Below are positions 41,249 to 50,866 of a stretch of 57,257 bases of DNA, one piece after another; position 1 is the first letter of the stretch, and each line of letters starts with the position of its first letter. The notes under the pieces were generated by a model that did not search any database, was not told where the DNA came from, and saw nothing but the letters and a program-made list of their open reading frames with translations. Position numbers and translations under genes: made by a program. The stretch comes from Candidatus Aegiribacteria sp. (GTDB lineage: Bacteria > Fermentibacterota > Fermentibacteria > Fermentibacterales > JCC-6), in assembly GCA_030620995.1 (NCBI GenBank), contig JAUXIK010000012.1, positions 1 to 57,257 on the forward strand, read 5' to 3'.

Positions 41249-43030
41249 TTGTTGTTTATTCTGGCAATCATTCTCGCATCTCCGGACGCGGTCTTTCTGA
41301 ATCATGATGTAACGCTTTACTGTTCATCTCCGGATTCAGGTTATGAAGAGGTCACCCGTGAAGTCATAATCCCCCTTACAGCGAGGGGAGTGGAGCGCTA
41401 CAGAGAACTTGTTTCGTCGTTCAGGAACACATGGGAGTCACTTGATATCTCAATCGCAGAAATAAGACACTGGAGATCTGGAAGAGGTACGGATGAAGCT
41501 GTATTGAAAGAGAATCCTCACAGATCACTTCTTCACGGCGGAAGACTTGAGAGTTCTCTAAGAGAGCTTTTTGTGGAATTCCCGGGAATTGAAATCGGCG
41601 ATACGCTTTTTATAGAGATAAGACGGCAAATCAACTATCTGCCTATGGATGATTTTTACTCGTACACATTCTATGCGGCGGCAAGAGACAGTATTGACTC
41701 GGGAAGTTTCAAAGTGTTCTGGCCTGCTGACAGAGAAATCCATATATCTACCACCGATCTCCCGGAGCCGGAAATAATACTGATAAACGACACAACGGTA
41801 TGCTTTTCATGGAAAACTTATTCCCACAGTCCGATTGCGACTCTTCCGTTCTCACTCAATACTGCCGAATGCAGTCCTTCCATAACGATTGCCAGCCATC
41901 AACCGTCCGATGTAAGCGCCGGATTGTTCGCTGTTCTTGATGAAACACTCATGCAGGATTATGAACCGGCTGCTGATTCCATTCTTGCGGTAACAGGATA
42001 TGAACCAGGTAATATCTCCGGCTGGGTTTCAGAGGAGATTGAATACCTGAGCGGAAACTGGGGCAGAGATCCGGGTTATTCACCGCGCTATCCTCTTGAA
42101 ACACTGAATGAGCATGCGGGCGTCTGCCGTGACAAGGCAGTTCTACTCCTCTGGCTTCTGAGAAGAGCCGGACATGATCCGTATGCCGTTCTTACTTCAA
42201 CGTCCAGAAACATTATCGAATTTGCAGGTTCTCGAAGTTTTGATCACATGCTTGTCGCTCTTGATCTCAATTCAGATGAAGTACTGTATCTGGACCCTTC
42301 GAACAGTTTCTCGAAAGACGGGTATCCGTACACGCTCAGAGGTGCGGCATATCTGCCCTTAACGGCTTCAGGGAGTGAACTGGCGTGCTTTCCGGAACAG
42401 TATAACCGGGATTCCCTTTCCATTCTGATAGAAGGTGCTGTTGATGCTGATTCGGGAATAATCCGGGGAAATATCAATGTCACTATGTCAGGTGCAGCCG
42501 ACGAGCTTTTCAGATCCATGATTGCCGGCGTACCGCCCGGGAGAATATCAGAACTCCTTGAGACTCTTTTTGGACTGCTTCCAGGGTCAGACATCCATAT
42601 TGACGGCGATATGGAAATAACCGGACAGCCTCTTACTGTGCGCGGCAGAGGATCATGGGAGTGCAGTATTATCAGAAAGGACAATTCCCTCTACATGCTG
42701 GTTCCCGGACTTGAAACATTCGACCTAACAGGTTCAAGAGCATCTGCATTAGTACTTCCTGATTTAAGGGATAATGTATTTATTGAAACACCTTATTTCG
42801 CATCTGTGAGATTGAATCTTACAGGACTTCCTTCAGGTTCTCCTGAAATTCCCGATCCATTTTCTGAGAGCAATTACAGTATTGAATTTTATCACAATAA
42901 TGATACTCTCTGCATGGAGGAATCAATGTCTCTTCAGCCGATGATTCCGGATTCACATCAACTTGATGATTTAAGGTCAGGACTTCTTTCGAGAATGTCC
43001 GGATCCTTCAGAACAGTGGTATTCCGATGA
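41249..43030 (+). CDS. Secreted transglutaminase-like protein, catalytic triad intact
   Basis: A 593-residue exported protein. The N terminus is a hydrophobic export signal, residues 20-240 form a beta-rich DUF3857-like domain, and a transglutaminase/protease core lies at about 260-360 with triad Cys near 292 (HAGVCRDKA), His near 333 (RSFDHMLVAL) and Asp near 349 (YLDPSN). A beta-rich C-terminal region follows. Such proteins act outside the cytoplasm as peptidases or cross-linkers. The start is a TTG (41249 or the next codon) with GGGAG upstream. It overlaps its paralogue by 4 bases. The target is unknown. Confidence 0.82.
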   Translation: MLFILAIILASPDAVFLNHDVTLYCSSPDSGYEEVTREVIIPLTARGVERYRELVSSFRNTWESLDISIAEIRHWRSGRGTDEAVLKENPHRSLLHGGRLESSLRELFVEFPGIEIGDTLFIEIRRQINYLPMDDFYSYTFYAAARDSIDSGSFKVFWPADREIHISTTDLPEPEIILINDTTVCFSWKTYSHSPIATLPFSLNTAECSPSITIASHQPSDVSAGLFAVLDETLMQDYEPAADSILAVTGYEPGNISGWVSEEIEYLSGNWGRDPGYSPRYPLETLNEHAGVCRDKAVLLLWLLRRAGHDPYAVLTSTSRNIIEFAGSRSFDHMLVALDLNSDEVLYLDPSNSFSKDGYPYTLRGAAYLPLTASGSELACFPEQYNRDSLSILIEGAVDADSGIIRGNINVTMSGAADELFRSMIAGVPPGRISELLETLFGLLPGSDIHIDGDMEITGQPLTVRGRGSWECSIIRKDNSLYMLVPGLETFDLTGSRASALVLPDLRDNVFIETPYFASVRLNLTGLPSGSPEIPDPFSESNYSIEFYHNNDTLCMEESMSLQPMIPDSHQLDDLRSGLLSRMSGSFRTVVFR

Positions 43031-44589
43031 TACGGTTGCTCCTGATACCGATATTTATCATTTCTGCAGCATCTGCTGTTCCATCAACAGTATCGCTGTA
43101 TTCAATCTCTATCACTCTAAAGGATGATACGCTCTATAAGACTATCGAGATCCGCGGTATTCAGGGAAGCGACAGGCTTCTCAGCCGTATCGCTCATGGA
43201 TTCAACCCGGAGGTCCAGTCAATCGAACTCGGTGAAGCGATTTTTGGTTATCCCGGAATGGAATCAGGACACGTCCCGGAGTGGGCGGTTGATACATTAT
43301 CAGGATCAGGCGGCTGGCCACGCTCACATGTAGTGGCGTTTCCCGCTCTCAGGGAGGGAATGGAGATCAGTTACAGAATTCTGATAAAAGACTGGAGTGA
43401 AAGCTGGTCAGAGGGCCCCTGGGCTGTTCTGGCTCCATCGGTCAGGGGAATATCCCCTGATTCCTGTTGCTTCAGTGTTCATGGAGATATCCCTGATGAT
43501 CCTGCATGGTCCGGTCAGGGTTATACTGAAAGAGTTATTGATGATGGTTTCATGTATACCTGCTCGGATTCAGCCGGAAAGCTCTGGATCACACCTTTCC
43601 GGTCATTTGAGGATCTCTATGCCTTCATCCTGATTCCGGTCAATGACATCCTGAACAGACCCCATCCCCCTGATCTGAGGGAAGCAGCTCTTCAGACAAC
43701 GTCAGCAGGAGCAGATGAGTGGTCACAGGTAAGAAGGGCAAGAAGCCTTGTATGCAACAGTATGGGGCTTAGATTGAGCGAAATGGGAATATCCGATTTC
43801 GAGATCAGAAGCCTTCAGGAAATACTGGATTCCAGAGACGGAACACCCATTGAGCTGGCAGCGATATTTACCGCGATGTGTCACGAGCTGGGTCTACAGG
43901 CATACATTCTTCCGGCAACGGAATTACACCCTTTACAGCCTGTTCCGCAAGGATGGACAAGATACCTTGTAAGGATTGAAACGGATGATGGGCGGTCATG
44001 GCTTGTGGAACCTTCAGCTTACCTTACACCGGCATTCTATATCTATAAACCTGACACACTCTACGTTCTTGATAAAGGTATTCTTCTTACTCACGCTCCC
44101 AATTCAGGTTCTGAGAACTCTCTCATCGAGGAATGGAACATAGATCCGAAAACCGGTACTTTCAGATTATCGATGAACTGCCGGGGACGGTTCGATATGC
44201 TGCTGAGAAGAAAGTTCGCCGGACTGACGGAGGAGGAGATGATACTTGTACTGTCGGAATGGTCATGGAAAAGCGGGCGACCTGTGGTTCCCGATTCCAT
44301 AAGCATTACCGATCCCTTCGATCTTGCTCAACCCGCTTCACTCTTCGCTTCCGGCAGATGGTCCGCACCTTCTGAATACGGCGAGTATTGCGATATCCTC
44401 CCGAAGTTGTCATGGGGCGGAACGCAGATCGTTTCAGTAAATCTGAAAAGGATCTGGAATCTTGAAGGATGTATCTCTGCTCAGAGTGACTCAACTCTGA
44501 TCCCTGTTAAAACGGAAAATACAGTGACATTTATCGACACTACCGGAATATTGCACCGCTTACCTGTACTCATCGAAATTGAACAGTGA
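43027..44589 (+). CDS. Transglutaminase-like paralogue lacking the catalytic triad
   Basis: A 520-residue exported protein (signal peptide MIRLLLIPIFIISAASA) with the same architecture as the preceding gene: N-terminal DUF3857-like beta domain and a transglutaminase core at about 250-330. At the three catalytic places it has different residues: RDGTPIELA where the neighbour has HAGVCRDKA (Cys to Pro), WTRYLVRI for FDHMLVAL (His to Arg) and VEPSAY for LDPSNS (Asp to Glu). The core helix and spacing are kept, so it looks like a pseudoenzyme, perhaps a regulatory or binding partner of the active copy. It overlaps both neighbours by 4 bases. Confidence 0.78.
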   Translation: MIRLLLIPIFIISAASAVPSTVSLYSISITLKDDTLYKTIEIRGIQGSDRLLSRIAHGFNPEVQSIELGEAIFGYPGMESGHVPEWAVDTLSGSGGWPRSHVVAFPALREGMEISYRILIKDWSESWSEGPWAVLAPSVRGISPDSCCFSVHGDIPDDPAWSGQGYTERVIDDGFMYTCSDSAGKLWITPFRSFEDLYAFILIPVNDILNRPHPPDLREAALQTTSAGADEWSQVRRARSLVCNSMGLRLSEMGISDFEIRSLQEILDSRDGTPIELAAIFTAMCHELGLQAYILPATELHPLQPVPQGWTRYLVRIETDDGRSWLVEPSAYLTPAFYIYKPDTLYVLDKGILLTHAPNSGSENSLIEEWNIDPKTGTFRLSMNCRGRFDMLLRRKFAGLTEEEMILVLSEWSWKSGRPVVPDSISITDPFDLAQPASLFASGRWSAPSEYGEYCDILPKLSWGGTQIVSVNLKRIWNLEGCISAQSDSTLIPVKTENTVTFIDTTGILHRLPVLIEIEQ

Positions 44590-46121
44590 AAATTTCACTG
44601 ACTCTATTCCTTATTATTCTTGTCCTGACCGCTATAGGTATCCGAGTATGGACTTTCACGTCTGTCAACAGCTTTCTGCCTCTTAGTGGCTTATACGTCG
44701 ATGAAAAAACCTACGCAATGAATCCTGTTATCTCAGGAAGCAACGGTTTCTCGAGACCTCCGGGCATGTTCGTAATGTCAATGATAACTAACGCAGCCGA
44801 TAATCCTTTGCATTCGCGAGTGGTAATTTCGTTTATGTCTCTTCTTCCCGCAATCGCGCTTCTCCTGGCATTCAGGAAGCAGAGAAGCTCATGGGTCTAC
44901 ATCTGCTGCACAGGACTCGCACTGTCCCCATTTGTAATTATTTCAGGAATTCAGTTCCTTCCTGCTGTTCCAGCTGCTGCATTCCTGTCTTTTTCAATGT
45001 TACTCGCAAAGCGGAGTAAATTCCTGCTTGCCGGATTTCTCGCAGGGATTGCCGTTCTCTTCAGAGCAGAACTCGTGCTGATTCCAGCAGTGCTGTTCTT
45101 CTTCTCATTTCGATCCGGGTTGAAGAAATGGAGCATATTTGCCGCCGGAACATCGATTGCTCTTTTACCGGTGATCATCCTGAACATTTCAGCAGGCGCA
45201 GGGCCGGTAATAGCTGTTAACGGAGCTGAGAATCTCTGGCTGGGAACGGACTGGGAACTTCTGTCAACACCACCGGGGACTGAATTCGAGGAACTGGTGG
45301 CAATCGGAGAACGGGATAGCGGGGGAGATTCAGCATTCCTTCAGAGAGCATACTTCGCGATTGAATCCTCACCTCTGAAGTGGTTTGGAATGGGAATCCA
45401 TAAAATGCTCGCGTTCTTCACTCTTCCCGGACCCGGCAGAAATCTTGAAACGGGGTGGTTGCTGAAAAAGACCTTACTTGTCCTCATGCTGCCGCTTTCA
45501 CTGATGGCTATATCTCTCGGTTCAGTGCGGTGTTTCGACAAAAACAGAGTCTTCTGGCATGATCTTGCTGTTTCCGTCATCTTCGCGGGAGTGATTTCAG
45601 CTTTTGTGTTCTTCCCCTCAGCAAGATTCAGATTAACCGCGATCCCAGCTTTCTGGTTTCTTTCTGCATCTGCTGTTCCCGATCGGAAACATCTCCGCTA
45701 TGCCGGTTTTGCAGCACTTGTGATTATTCTTATCTCACTGTTTATAACTTACCCCGGCATGGTGAGATCGGGGCTAACTTCAACTCTTGCGGCAGAATAC
45801 ATGATAGAGTCAGGGAATCCTGCCGGAGCTATTGAAGAATTGGATTACGCTTCGAACAGAGGATTTTACGGAGCTGATCTGCACAATCTCAGGGGTGTAT
45901 CCCGTTCACTTCTCGGTTATCCCTCTGAAGGATTGAGGGAATTCGAAAAGGCAATTGATATCGCGCCTGAATCTCCCACTTTATGGAAGAACTATGCGGT
46001 TTCGCTATGGACAAATGGAAAGTACATTGAATCAATCAGGGCCGCCAGAAGAGCAGTAAATCTGAACCCGTTGCTCAGAGAGCAGCTTGAACCAATACTT
46101 GTGCATGCGGAAAACATATGA
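44586..46121 (+). CDS. GT39-like membrane glycosyltransferase with C-terminal TPR
   Basis: A 511-residue protein. Residues 1-395 are a polytopic GT-C-type domain with the acidic first loop LYVDEKTYAMNP and a PPGMFV segment, then helices; residues 400-505 form two to three TPR-like helical repeats (GNPAGAIEELDYASNRGF, GYPSEGLREFEKAIDIAPES, GKYIESIRAARRAVNLNP). The TPR tail is predicted on the periplasmic side and could bind partners. Sugar donor and acceptor are unknown. It overlaps the preceding gene by 4 bases and precedes murJ by 25 bases. Confidence 0.78.
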   Translation: MKISLTLFLIILVLTAIGIRVWTFTSVNSFLPLSGLYVDEKTYAMNPVISGSNGFSRPPGMFVMSMITNAADNPLHSRVVISFMSLLPAIALLLAFRKQRSSWVYICCTGLALSPFVIISGIQFLPAVPAAAFLSFSMLLAKRSKFLLAGFLAGIAVLFRAELVLIPAVLFFFSFRSGLKKWSIFAAGTSIALLPVIILNISAGAGPVIAVNGAENLWLGTDWELLSTPPGTEFEELVAIGERDSGGDSAFLQRAYFAIESSPLKWFGMGIHKMLAFFTLPGPGRNLETGWLLKKTLLVLMLPLSLMAISLGSVRCFDKNRVFWHDLAVSVIFAGVISAFVFFPSARFRLTAIPAFWFLSASAVPDRKHLRYAGFAALVIILISLFITYPGMVRSGLTSTLAAEYMIESGNPAGAIEELDYASNRGFYGADLHNLRGVSRSLLGYPSEGLREFEKAIDIAPESPTLWKNYAVSLWTNGKYIESIRAARRAVNLNPLLREQLEPILVHAENI

Positions 46122-46146
46122 AAACCATGAAAGAGTCAGATTCTGA

Positions 46147-47802
46147 ATGAGTTCTGAAGATAAACAAGAACTTGAAGAGAACCTTCAGGATCTTGGCACG
46201 CCACAGCAGGAAGCCTCCAGAATTGCGCGGGCCACCGGCCTGCTCGGAGGGCTTACGGTAACGAGCCGGATACTTGGATTATTTCGCGATGTGGCACAGG
46301 CCGCGATACTTGGCACAGGAATGGCCGCTGATGCTTTCACACTTGCTTTTATAATCCCAAATACACTCAGAAGACTGTTCGGGGAAGCAACTGCCAGCTC
46401 CGCGTTTGTGCCCACATACACTGAAATCCTGATTAAGGACAGTAAACGGGATGCTTTCCGGCTGGGAAGCAGAATACTGACACTGGTTGCCGCGTCTCTT
46501 CTGGTAATCGTTCTTCTGGGAATAGTTGCCTCGCCCCTCATAATAAAAATATTCGCTCCCGGTTTCTCTGATATCCCCGGGAAATCAGAACTTGCCACAG
46601 GCCTTCTCCGTCTCCTGTTTCCCTACATTCTCATGGTCGGCTGCGCTTCAGTTGTCATGGGTATTCTCAACGCTCACAGACACTTCCTGGCTCCGGCAAG
46701 TGCTCCCATCTTTTTCAACCTATCTGCTCTTGCGGGAATTCTGCTTCTGTCACGATGGTTTTTCCCTGACCAGCCCGTATGGGGATATTCAATCGGAGTA
46801 ATGGCAGGAGGGGTGTTCCAGCTTCTGATACAGCTCCCGGCGCTCAGGAGAAGAGGATTCAGATTCAAACCGGACTTCAACTGGAAAGACCCGAAAGTCA
46901 GAAAAGTCGGAATGCTGGCCTTTCCTGCTCTTGTCGGGCTGCTTGCCGCAGAGGTGAACATCATTGTGGACAAGATGATAGCATCAATGCTGGAACCCGG
47001 AAGTGTTGCTGCTCTTTCGTATGGAAACAGAATAATGCAGTTCCCGCAGGGAGTATTCGCGATTTCTCTTGCCACCGCTCTTCTGCCTACTCTCAGCAGA
47101 CAGACAGCCAGCGGCAAGCTTCAGGACGCAGGCAAAACACTCGGCAGCGCAACACTGGCACTTGCGGCACTGATGATTCCAGCGACATTCTGCCTGCTGT
47201 TTCTGGCCGAACCGGTTGTAAGCGTTATTCTGGGCAGGGGAGCGTTTTCAGCTGAATCCACAGCATTGACCAGTGCAGCCCTGGTATACTATTCAGTTGG
47301 ACTCCTGTTCTATGGTGCTGTAAAGATCACGGCTCCGGTTTTCTACGCTATGAAAGACACAAAAACACCGGTAAAGATAGCGATCAGCTGCATGGGTCTG
47401 AATATCATTCTCAACATTGTTCTGACTCTTGCGTTCATCAGAACAGGAATAGCGCGCCCCCTCGCCGGTCTGGCTCTCGCGACAAGTATTTCCTCAATAC
47501 TGAATTTTGTGATTCTCCGTATAGCACTCAGAAGAACACTGGGCCCTGTTATTCCTTCCTCAAAACTCGCATGGCTATCTATGATACCCGCAGCTGTTCT
47601 TACACTCTTGTTTCTCTGGCTCTTATCACCATCTGTAATCGCTGTATCCGCCATTTCTAAACTGAAAGGGATATTATCTATTTCCGGAGTATCTATTGGG
47701 GCAGTAGCAGTTTTCCTCGCGGTTTTCGTCATTATCGGCGGAAAAGATGCCAGATCAGTATTTTCCCTGGCGATGAGACGTGGCCGGATCAACAAGTCTT
47801 AA
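46147..47802 (+). CDS. murJ: Lipid II flippase MurJ
   Basis: A 551-residue MOP-superfamily membrane protein with 14 or so helices that flips the lipid II peptidoglycan precursor. LGLFRDVAQAAILGTGMAADAFTLAFIIPN is the N-terminal hallmark (first Arg and Asp of the central cavity), followed by FGEATASSAFVP, HRHFLAPASAPIFFN and NIIVDKMIASML plus GVFAISLATALLPTLSR. All match MurJ/MviN. The preceding 25 residues are polar. It overlaps uvrC by 23 bases. Confidence 0.94.
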   Translation: MSSEDKQELEENLQDLGTPQQEASRIARATGLLGGLTVTSRILGLFRDVAQAAILGTGMAADAFTLAFIIPNTLRRLFGEATASSAFVPTYTEILIKDSKRDAFRLGSRILTLVAASLLVIVLLGIVASPLIIKIFAPGFSDIPGKSELATGLLRLLFPYILMVGCASVVMGILNAHRHFLAPASAPIFFNLSALAGILLLSRWFFPDQPVWGYSIGVMAGGVFQLLIQLPALRRRGFRFKPDFNWKDPKVRKVGMLAFPALVGLLAAEVNIIVDKMIASMLEPGSVAALSYGNRIMQFPQGVFAISLATALLPTLSRQTASGKLQDAGKTLGSATLALAALMIPATFCLLFLAEPVVSVILGRGAFSAESTALTSAALVYYSVGLLFYGAVKITAPVFYAMKDTKTPVKIAISCMGLNIILNIVLTLAFIRTGIARPLAGLALATSISSILNFVILRIALRRTLGPVIPSSKLAWLSMIPAAVLTLLFLWLLSPSVIAVSAISKLKGILSISGVSIGAVAVFLAVFVIIGGKDARSVFSLAMRRGRINKS

Positions 47803-49594
47803 AGATTCGGTAGCCGGAGCACCTCGTCTTCCAGGTGTCTACAGCTTCCTTGACGGGGAGGGAAGAGTACTCTACATAGGGAAGGCTAAAAGCCTCAGAA
47901 GCAGGCTTCAGGGACATCTCTCAAACCCCGGCGATTCCCGACATACGCTCCTTCTTGAAAAGGCTGTATCAGTAGAATGGATTATCACCGGATCGGAAGT
48001 GGACGCGCTTGTTCTTGAAGCGGAACTTATCCGTATCCGGAAGCCGCCTCTCAATGTCCGGCTCAGGGATTCCGGAAGGTATCCGTACCTGGAAATCACG
48101 ACAGATGAGAATTTCCCTCGATTGCAGGTAACAAGAGATCGGAACAACATTTCAGGAAGACCCCGATTCGGCCCTTATCCTGACGCGAGAAATCTGAGAA
48201 AACTTGAAGAATTCCTCCTTGATACCTTTCCCCTCAGAAGGTGCGGGGGGAAGAATCCGCCCTCTAATGAAAGACCGTGCCTGATGGGGCAGATCGGCCG
48301 CTGCAGAGCCCCATGTACAGGTAATGTCACTACAGAAGAATACAGCAGGACGGTTCAGGAAATGCTCAGAATTCTTCGCGGCGACTGGGAATGGGCTGGA
48401 AAACGCATTGGCGTTCTCATGAATACAGCGTCAGAGGAAACGGATTATGAAGAAGCCGGAAGACTGCGGGATCTTCTTTCCCGTCTGGAAAGTTTCGGCT
48501 GGCCTGCGCCTGATTCAATTCAGGACAGTATAAGCAGAGACACTGTAGCTGTTAAGGACAACTGGGGAATTGTCATGCGGATGCGGGGGGGGCGCTTCAC
48601 AGGTGTTCTGAGAATGCCTTTTGACAGCAAATGGAAACTTGCGCCAGTGAACGAACGAATTTCAATACTGCTGGGAACATATTATTCGCAGACGGAGGAT
48701 ATACCAAGAGAAATACTTGTTCCGGAGATTCCTGAAGGTCATATGGCACTTGTCGAATGGCTCTCGGCAAAAAGAAACGCGTCAGCCAGAGTATTCGTTC
48801 CCGAACGGGGCGGGAAGAAAGAGATTCTTCAGTTGACTCAGAGAAACCTGGAGCATTTCCTTGTACGCCTGTCCTGGAAACACCCGGAAGGAACCAGAAA
48901 GAGTACTGAAGCAGCTCTGGAGGCTCTTGCGGACATATTCAATCTGCAGAAACCGGCGAACTGGATCGTATGTCTTGACGCATCCACAATACAGGGCTCC
49001 TGGCCTGTTGCGGCAATTGTCAGTTTCAGAAAAGGATATCCTGACAAATCGGGATACAGACGCTTCTCCATGTCTTCAGAAATAAGCAGGGACGATCCTG
49101 CTATGATAGCCTCCGCCGTCGACAGGTATCTATCGAAGCTCGAGGATGAGTATCCGGATATCTTTCTGATAGATGGGGGGATAACTCAGCTCAGGGCAGC
49201 AGTCCGAGCAGCGGAGGAGTGGGCGGAGAAGATCCGCTTTGTTTCCATAGCAAAGAGGGAAGAGGAGCTGCTTGAAGGCATATCCGAAAGAGTGATCAGG
49301 CTTCCCCTGGATTCAACTCCCTTATCTCTTCTCAGAAGTGTAAGAGATGAGGCCCACAGATTTGTTCTTCACTACCACCAGCAGAAACGTTCTTCAGGCA
49401 GCCTGCATTCAGTCCTTGATGATATTCCCGGCATCGGATCAGCAACAAGGCTTCGCCTTCTGAATCATTTCGGCAGTGCAGCAAGGATTAATACGGCCAC
49501 CATCGATGAGATCATGGAAGTCCCCGGTGTCGGCAGGAGCAGAGCTGTTCAGGTACGGAGTTACCTCGATAGAAAGAAGCAGAATAATGAATGA
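47780..49594 (+). CDS. uvrC: Excinuclease ABC subunit C
   Basis: A 604-residue nuclease of nucleotide excision repair that makes both incisions around UvrAB-marked DNA damage. Domains: GIY-YIG near residue 15 (GVYSFLDGEGRVLYIGKAKSLRSRL), the cysteine cluster and UvrB-binding region (CRAPCTGNVTTEEY and the UVR segment EEAGRLRDLLSRLE), the RNase H-like core (CLDASTIQGSWPVA, FLIDGGITQL) and the tandem HhH end (DDIPGIGSATRLRLLNHFG, VPGVGRSRA). Length is normal. The start is GTG 47780, inside murJ. A plain housekeeping gene in an envelope operon. Confidence 0.95.
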   Translation: MAGSTSLKDSVAGAPRLPGVYSFLDGEGRVLYIGKAKSLRSRLQGHLSNPGDSRHTLLLEKAVSVEWIITGSEVDALVLEAELIRIRKPPLNVRLRDSGRYPYLEITTDENFPRLQVTRDRNNISGRPRFGPYPDARNLRKLEEFLLDTFPLRRCGGKNPPSNERPCLMGQIGRCRAPCTGNVTTEEYSRTVQEMLRILRGDWEWAGKRIGVLMNTASEETDYEEAGRLRDLLSRLESFGWPAPDSIQDSISRDTVAVKDNWGIVMRMRGGRFTGVLRMPFDSKWKLAPVNERISILLGTYYSQTEDIPREILVPEIPEGHMALVEWLSAKRNASARVFVPERGGKKEILQLTQRNLEHFLVRLSWKHPEGTRKSTEAALEALADIFNLQKPANWIVCLDASTIQGSWPVAAIVSFRKGYPDKSGYRRFSMSSEISRDDPAMIASAVDRYLSKLEDEYPDIFLIDGGITQLRAAVRAAEEWAEKIRFVSIAKREEELLEGISERVIRLPLDSTPLSLLRSVRDEAHRFVLHYHQQKRSSGSLHSVLDDIPGIGSATRLRLLNHFGSAARINTATIDEIMEVPGVGRSRAVQVRSYLDRKKQNNE

Positions 49595-49991
49595 AACAAC
49601 CAACACAACCGGGGACAAACAATCCAATGCGTGTCCTCGCAGGAAACTGGACACTCACAAAGATTCGCGAGGCTATGTGATCAACCCCTTTGATCACCTT
49701 ACATCAACGTCCGACATTTCAAACTGCCATATCTTTTCAATTGAGCCCGGAAATGTTCGAGGAGATCATACACACCCCGGCAGAAACGAGGAAGTTATCG
49801 TCCTTTCGGGAGAACTTGTCATAAGAATGCCCGATCAGAATGAGGAATACACTCTCTCCGAAGCGGATATCCTCAAAATAGACCCCGGAGTTCGCCACAT
49901 ATTCGCGAACGAGAATGACTCAACCGCAGTTGCTATCTGCTGGAGCAGCAGGAGGGATAAGGGGTACGAAGGCCCTGACACAGTCCGGTAG
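49587..49991 (+). CDS. Small cupin-domain protein
   Basis: A 134-residue cupin. The two cupin motifs are visible: GDHTHPGRNEEVIVLSGELVI (His-x-His and Glu metal ligands, near residues 69-85) and DPGVRHIFAN (second His). Relatives are small metal-binding isomerases, for example sugar-nucleotide isomerases of the FdtA/WxcM type, or regulators. The ATG at 49587 overlaps the uvrC stop by 8 bases; the longer in-frame start would lie deep within uvrC and is rejected. Function beyond the fold is unknown. Confidence 0.72.
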   Translation: MNETTNTTGDKQSNACPRRKLDTHKDSRGYVINPFDHLTSTSDISNCHIFSIEPGNVRGDHTHPGRNEEVIVLSGELVIRMPDQNEEYTLSEADILKIDPGVRHIFANENDSTAVAICWSSRRDKGYEGPDTVR

Positions 49992-50019
49992 TTATTTATG
50001 GTGATCCAGGAGCGATTGG

Positions 50020-50367
50020 CTATATGCCTTTCAGCCAGTCGGAGAGTCTTTTCTTAATGAGTGATAATCGATTGGGGTCAATTTCTCCGATCGTGCCAAG
50101 AAGAATGCTACTATCGACATTCGCAACCCGGGAGATTCTAATAACACTCGAATATTTAAGACCGGAGCATGCAAAATCCGAGTCTTTCTCCGTCAGAACT
50201 TCATCAAATTCCGGGATTTGCTGTGACAACTGTGAGGAGATCATGCATATAAGCCAATCATCATACGGCCCTGGGGATTTACAAAGAATAAGAGCAGGAC
50301 GAAGTTTGCCTTCGGATTGGTCAGTTTTGGGAAATCTGAAGAGAACGATTTGACCTTCCCGAATCAT
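50020..50367 (-). CDS. MazF/PemK-like mRNA interferase toxin
   Basis: A 115-residue toxin of the PemK/MazF family. The start GQIVLFRFPKTDQSEGKLRPALIL is the family signature (the RP pair and following strand), and SGLKYSSVIRISRV resembles the second conserved strand; LLGTIGEIDPNRL ends the core. The ATG at 50367 overlaps the antitoxin stop by 4 bases and has GAGGA upstream, so a longer frame starting farther upstream is rejected. In family members the toxin cleaves RNA at specific short motifs until the antitoxin neutralises it. Confidence 0.8.
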   Translation of the reverse strand: MIREGQIVLFRFPKTDQSEGKLRPALILCKSPGPYDDWLICMISSQLSQQIPEFDEVLTEKDSDFACSGLKYSSVIRISRVANVDSSILLGTIGEIDPNRLSLIKKRLSDWLKGI

Positions 50368-50588
50368 ACATATTCCTCTTTGATATCTTTTACAGAATAA
50401 GAAGTCTGCTCGTTTTCCATGCCTCGCATAGCATAGGAGAGGGAAAGCTTGGACCACTGTGATCTCTCATCAGTCTGTTTGAGATCTCTTTTTTTTTCTT
50501 CAAGAAATTCTACAAAATCGAGAACTTCTGCCTGAAGATACTCAGGTAGACTGGAGATATGTTGAATGATTTTTTCTTCTGTCGTCAT
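50364..50588 (-). CDS. DUF2281-type antitoxin
   Basis: A 74-residue antitoxin. The pattern MTTEEKIIQHISSLPEYLQ then EVLDFVEFLEEKK is the DUF2281 family, and the C-terminal LSYAMRGMENEQTSYSVKDIKEEY is the toxin-binding tail. It overlaps the MazF/PemK-like toxin by 4 bases, the classic order. I chose the ATG at 50588 because GGAG lies about 8 bases upstream and the family begins there; an ATG 15 bases earlier has no ribosome site. Confidence 0.82.
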   Translation of the reverse strand: MTTEEKIIQHISSLPEYLQAEVLDFVEFLEEKKRDLKQTDERSQWSKLSLSYAMRGMENEQTSYSVKDIKEEYV

Positions 50589-50866
50589 TGGAGTATTCTC
50601 CATTCAATTTTATTAACACCACGGCTTAACATAGTCATTGGAAATATTCCAGCATATAACCCAATTTCTACTTATACATGTAAAGACTAATTCCTCAGAT
50701 AATGTGTTGTCAATCGGAATATTTTTGTTATCAACCAATTCCAGGGTCTGTTAAAACCTGGTGAATCACGAGGATATCCCAACATTGGCAATCAGTGAAG
50801 TGATATGCAAACATATTTACACTACAATATTATGAGGGAAAAGATAGAGTTTATGTATCGTGGCTA
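50589..50866. other. Intergenic region between divergent toxin-antitoxin modules
   Basis: With the operator/promoter below, about 330 AT-rich bases separate the two modules. An inverted repeat CCAGG-N11-CCTGG lies at 50741-50761. A minus-strand promoter for the DUF2281/PemK-like pair should be here, but no candidate is convincing. No further gene is visible. Confidence 0.4.

Noticed and set aside
50741..50761. CCAGG/CCTGG inverted repeat as a terminator or attachment site
   Set aside because: Short, 11-base loop, not next to a gene end, no duplicate copy seen; kept only as a note in the intergenic entry.
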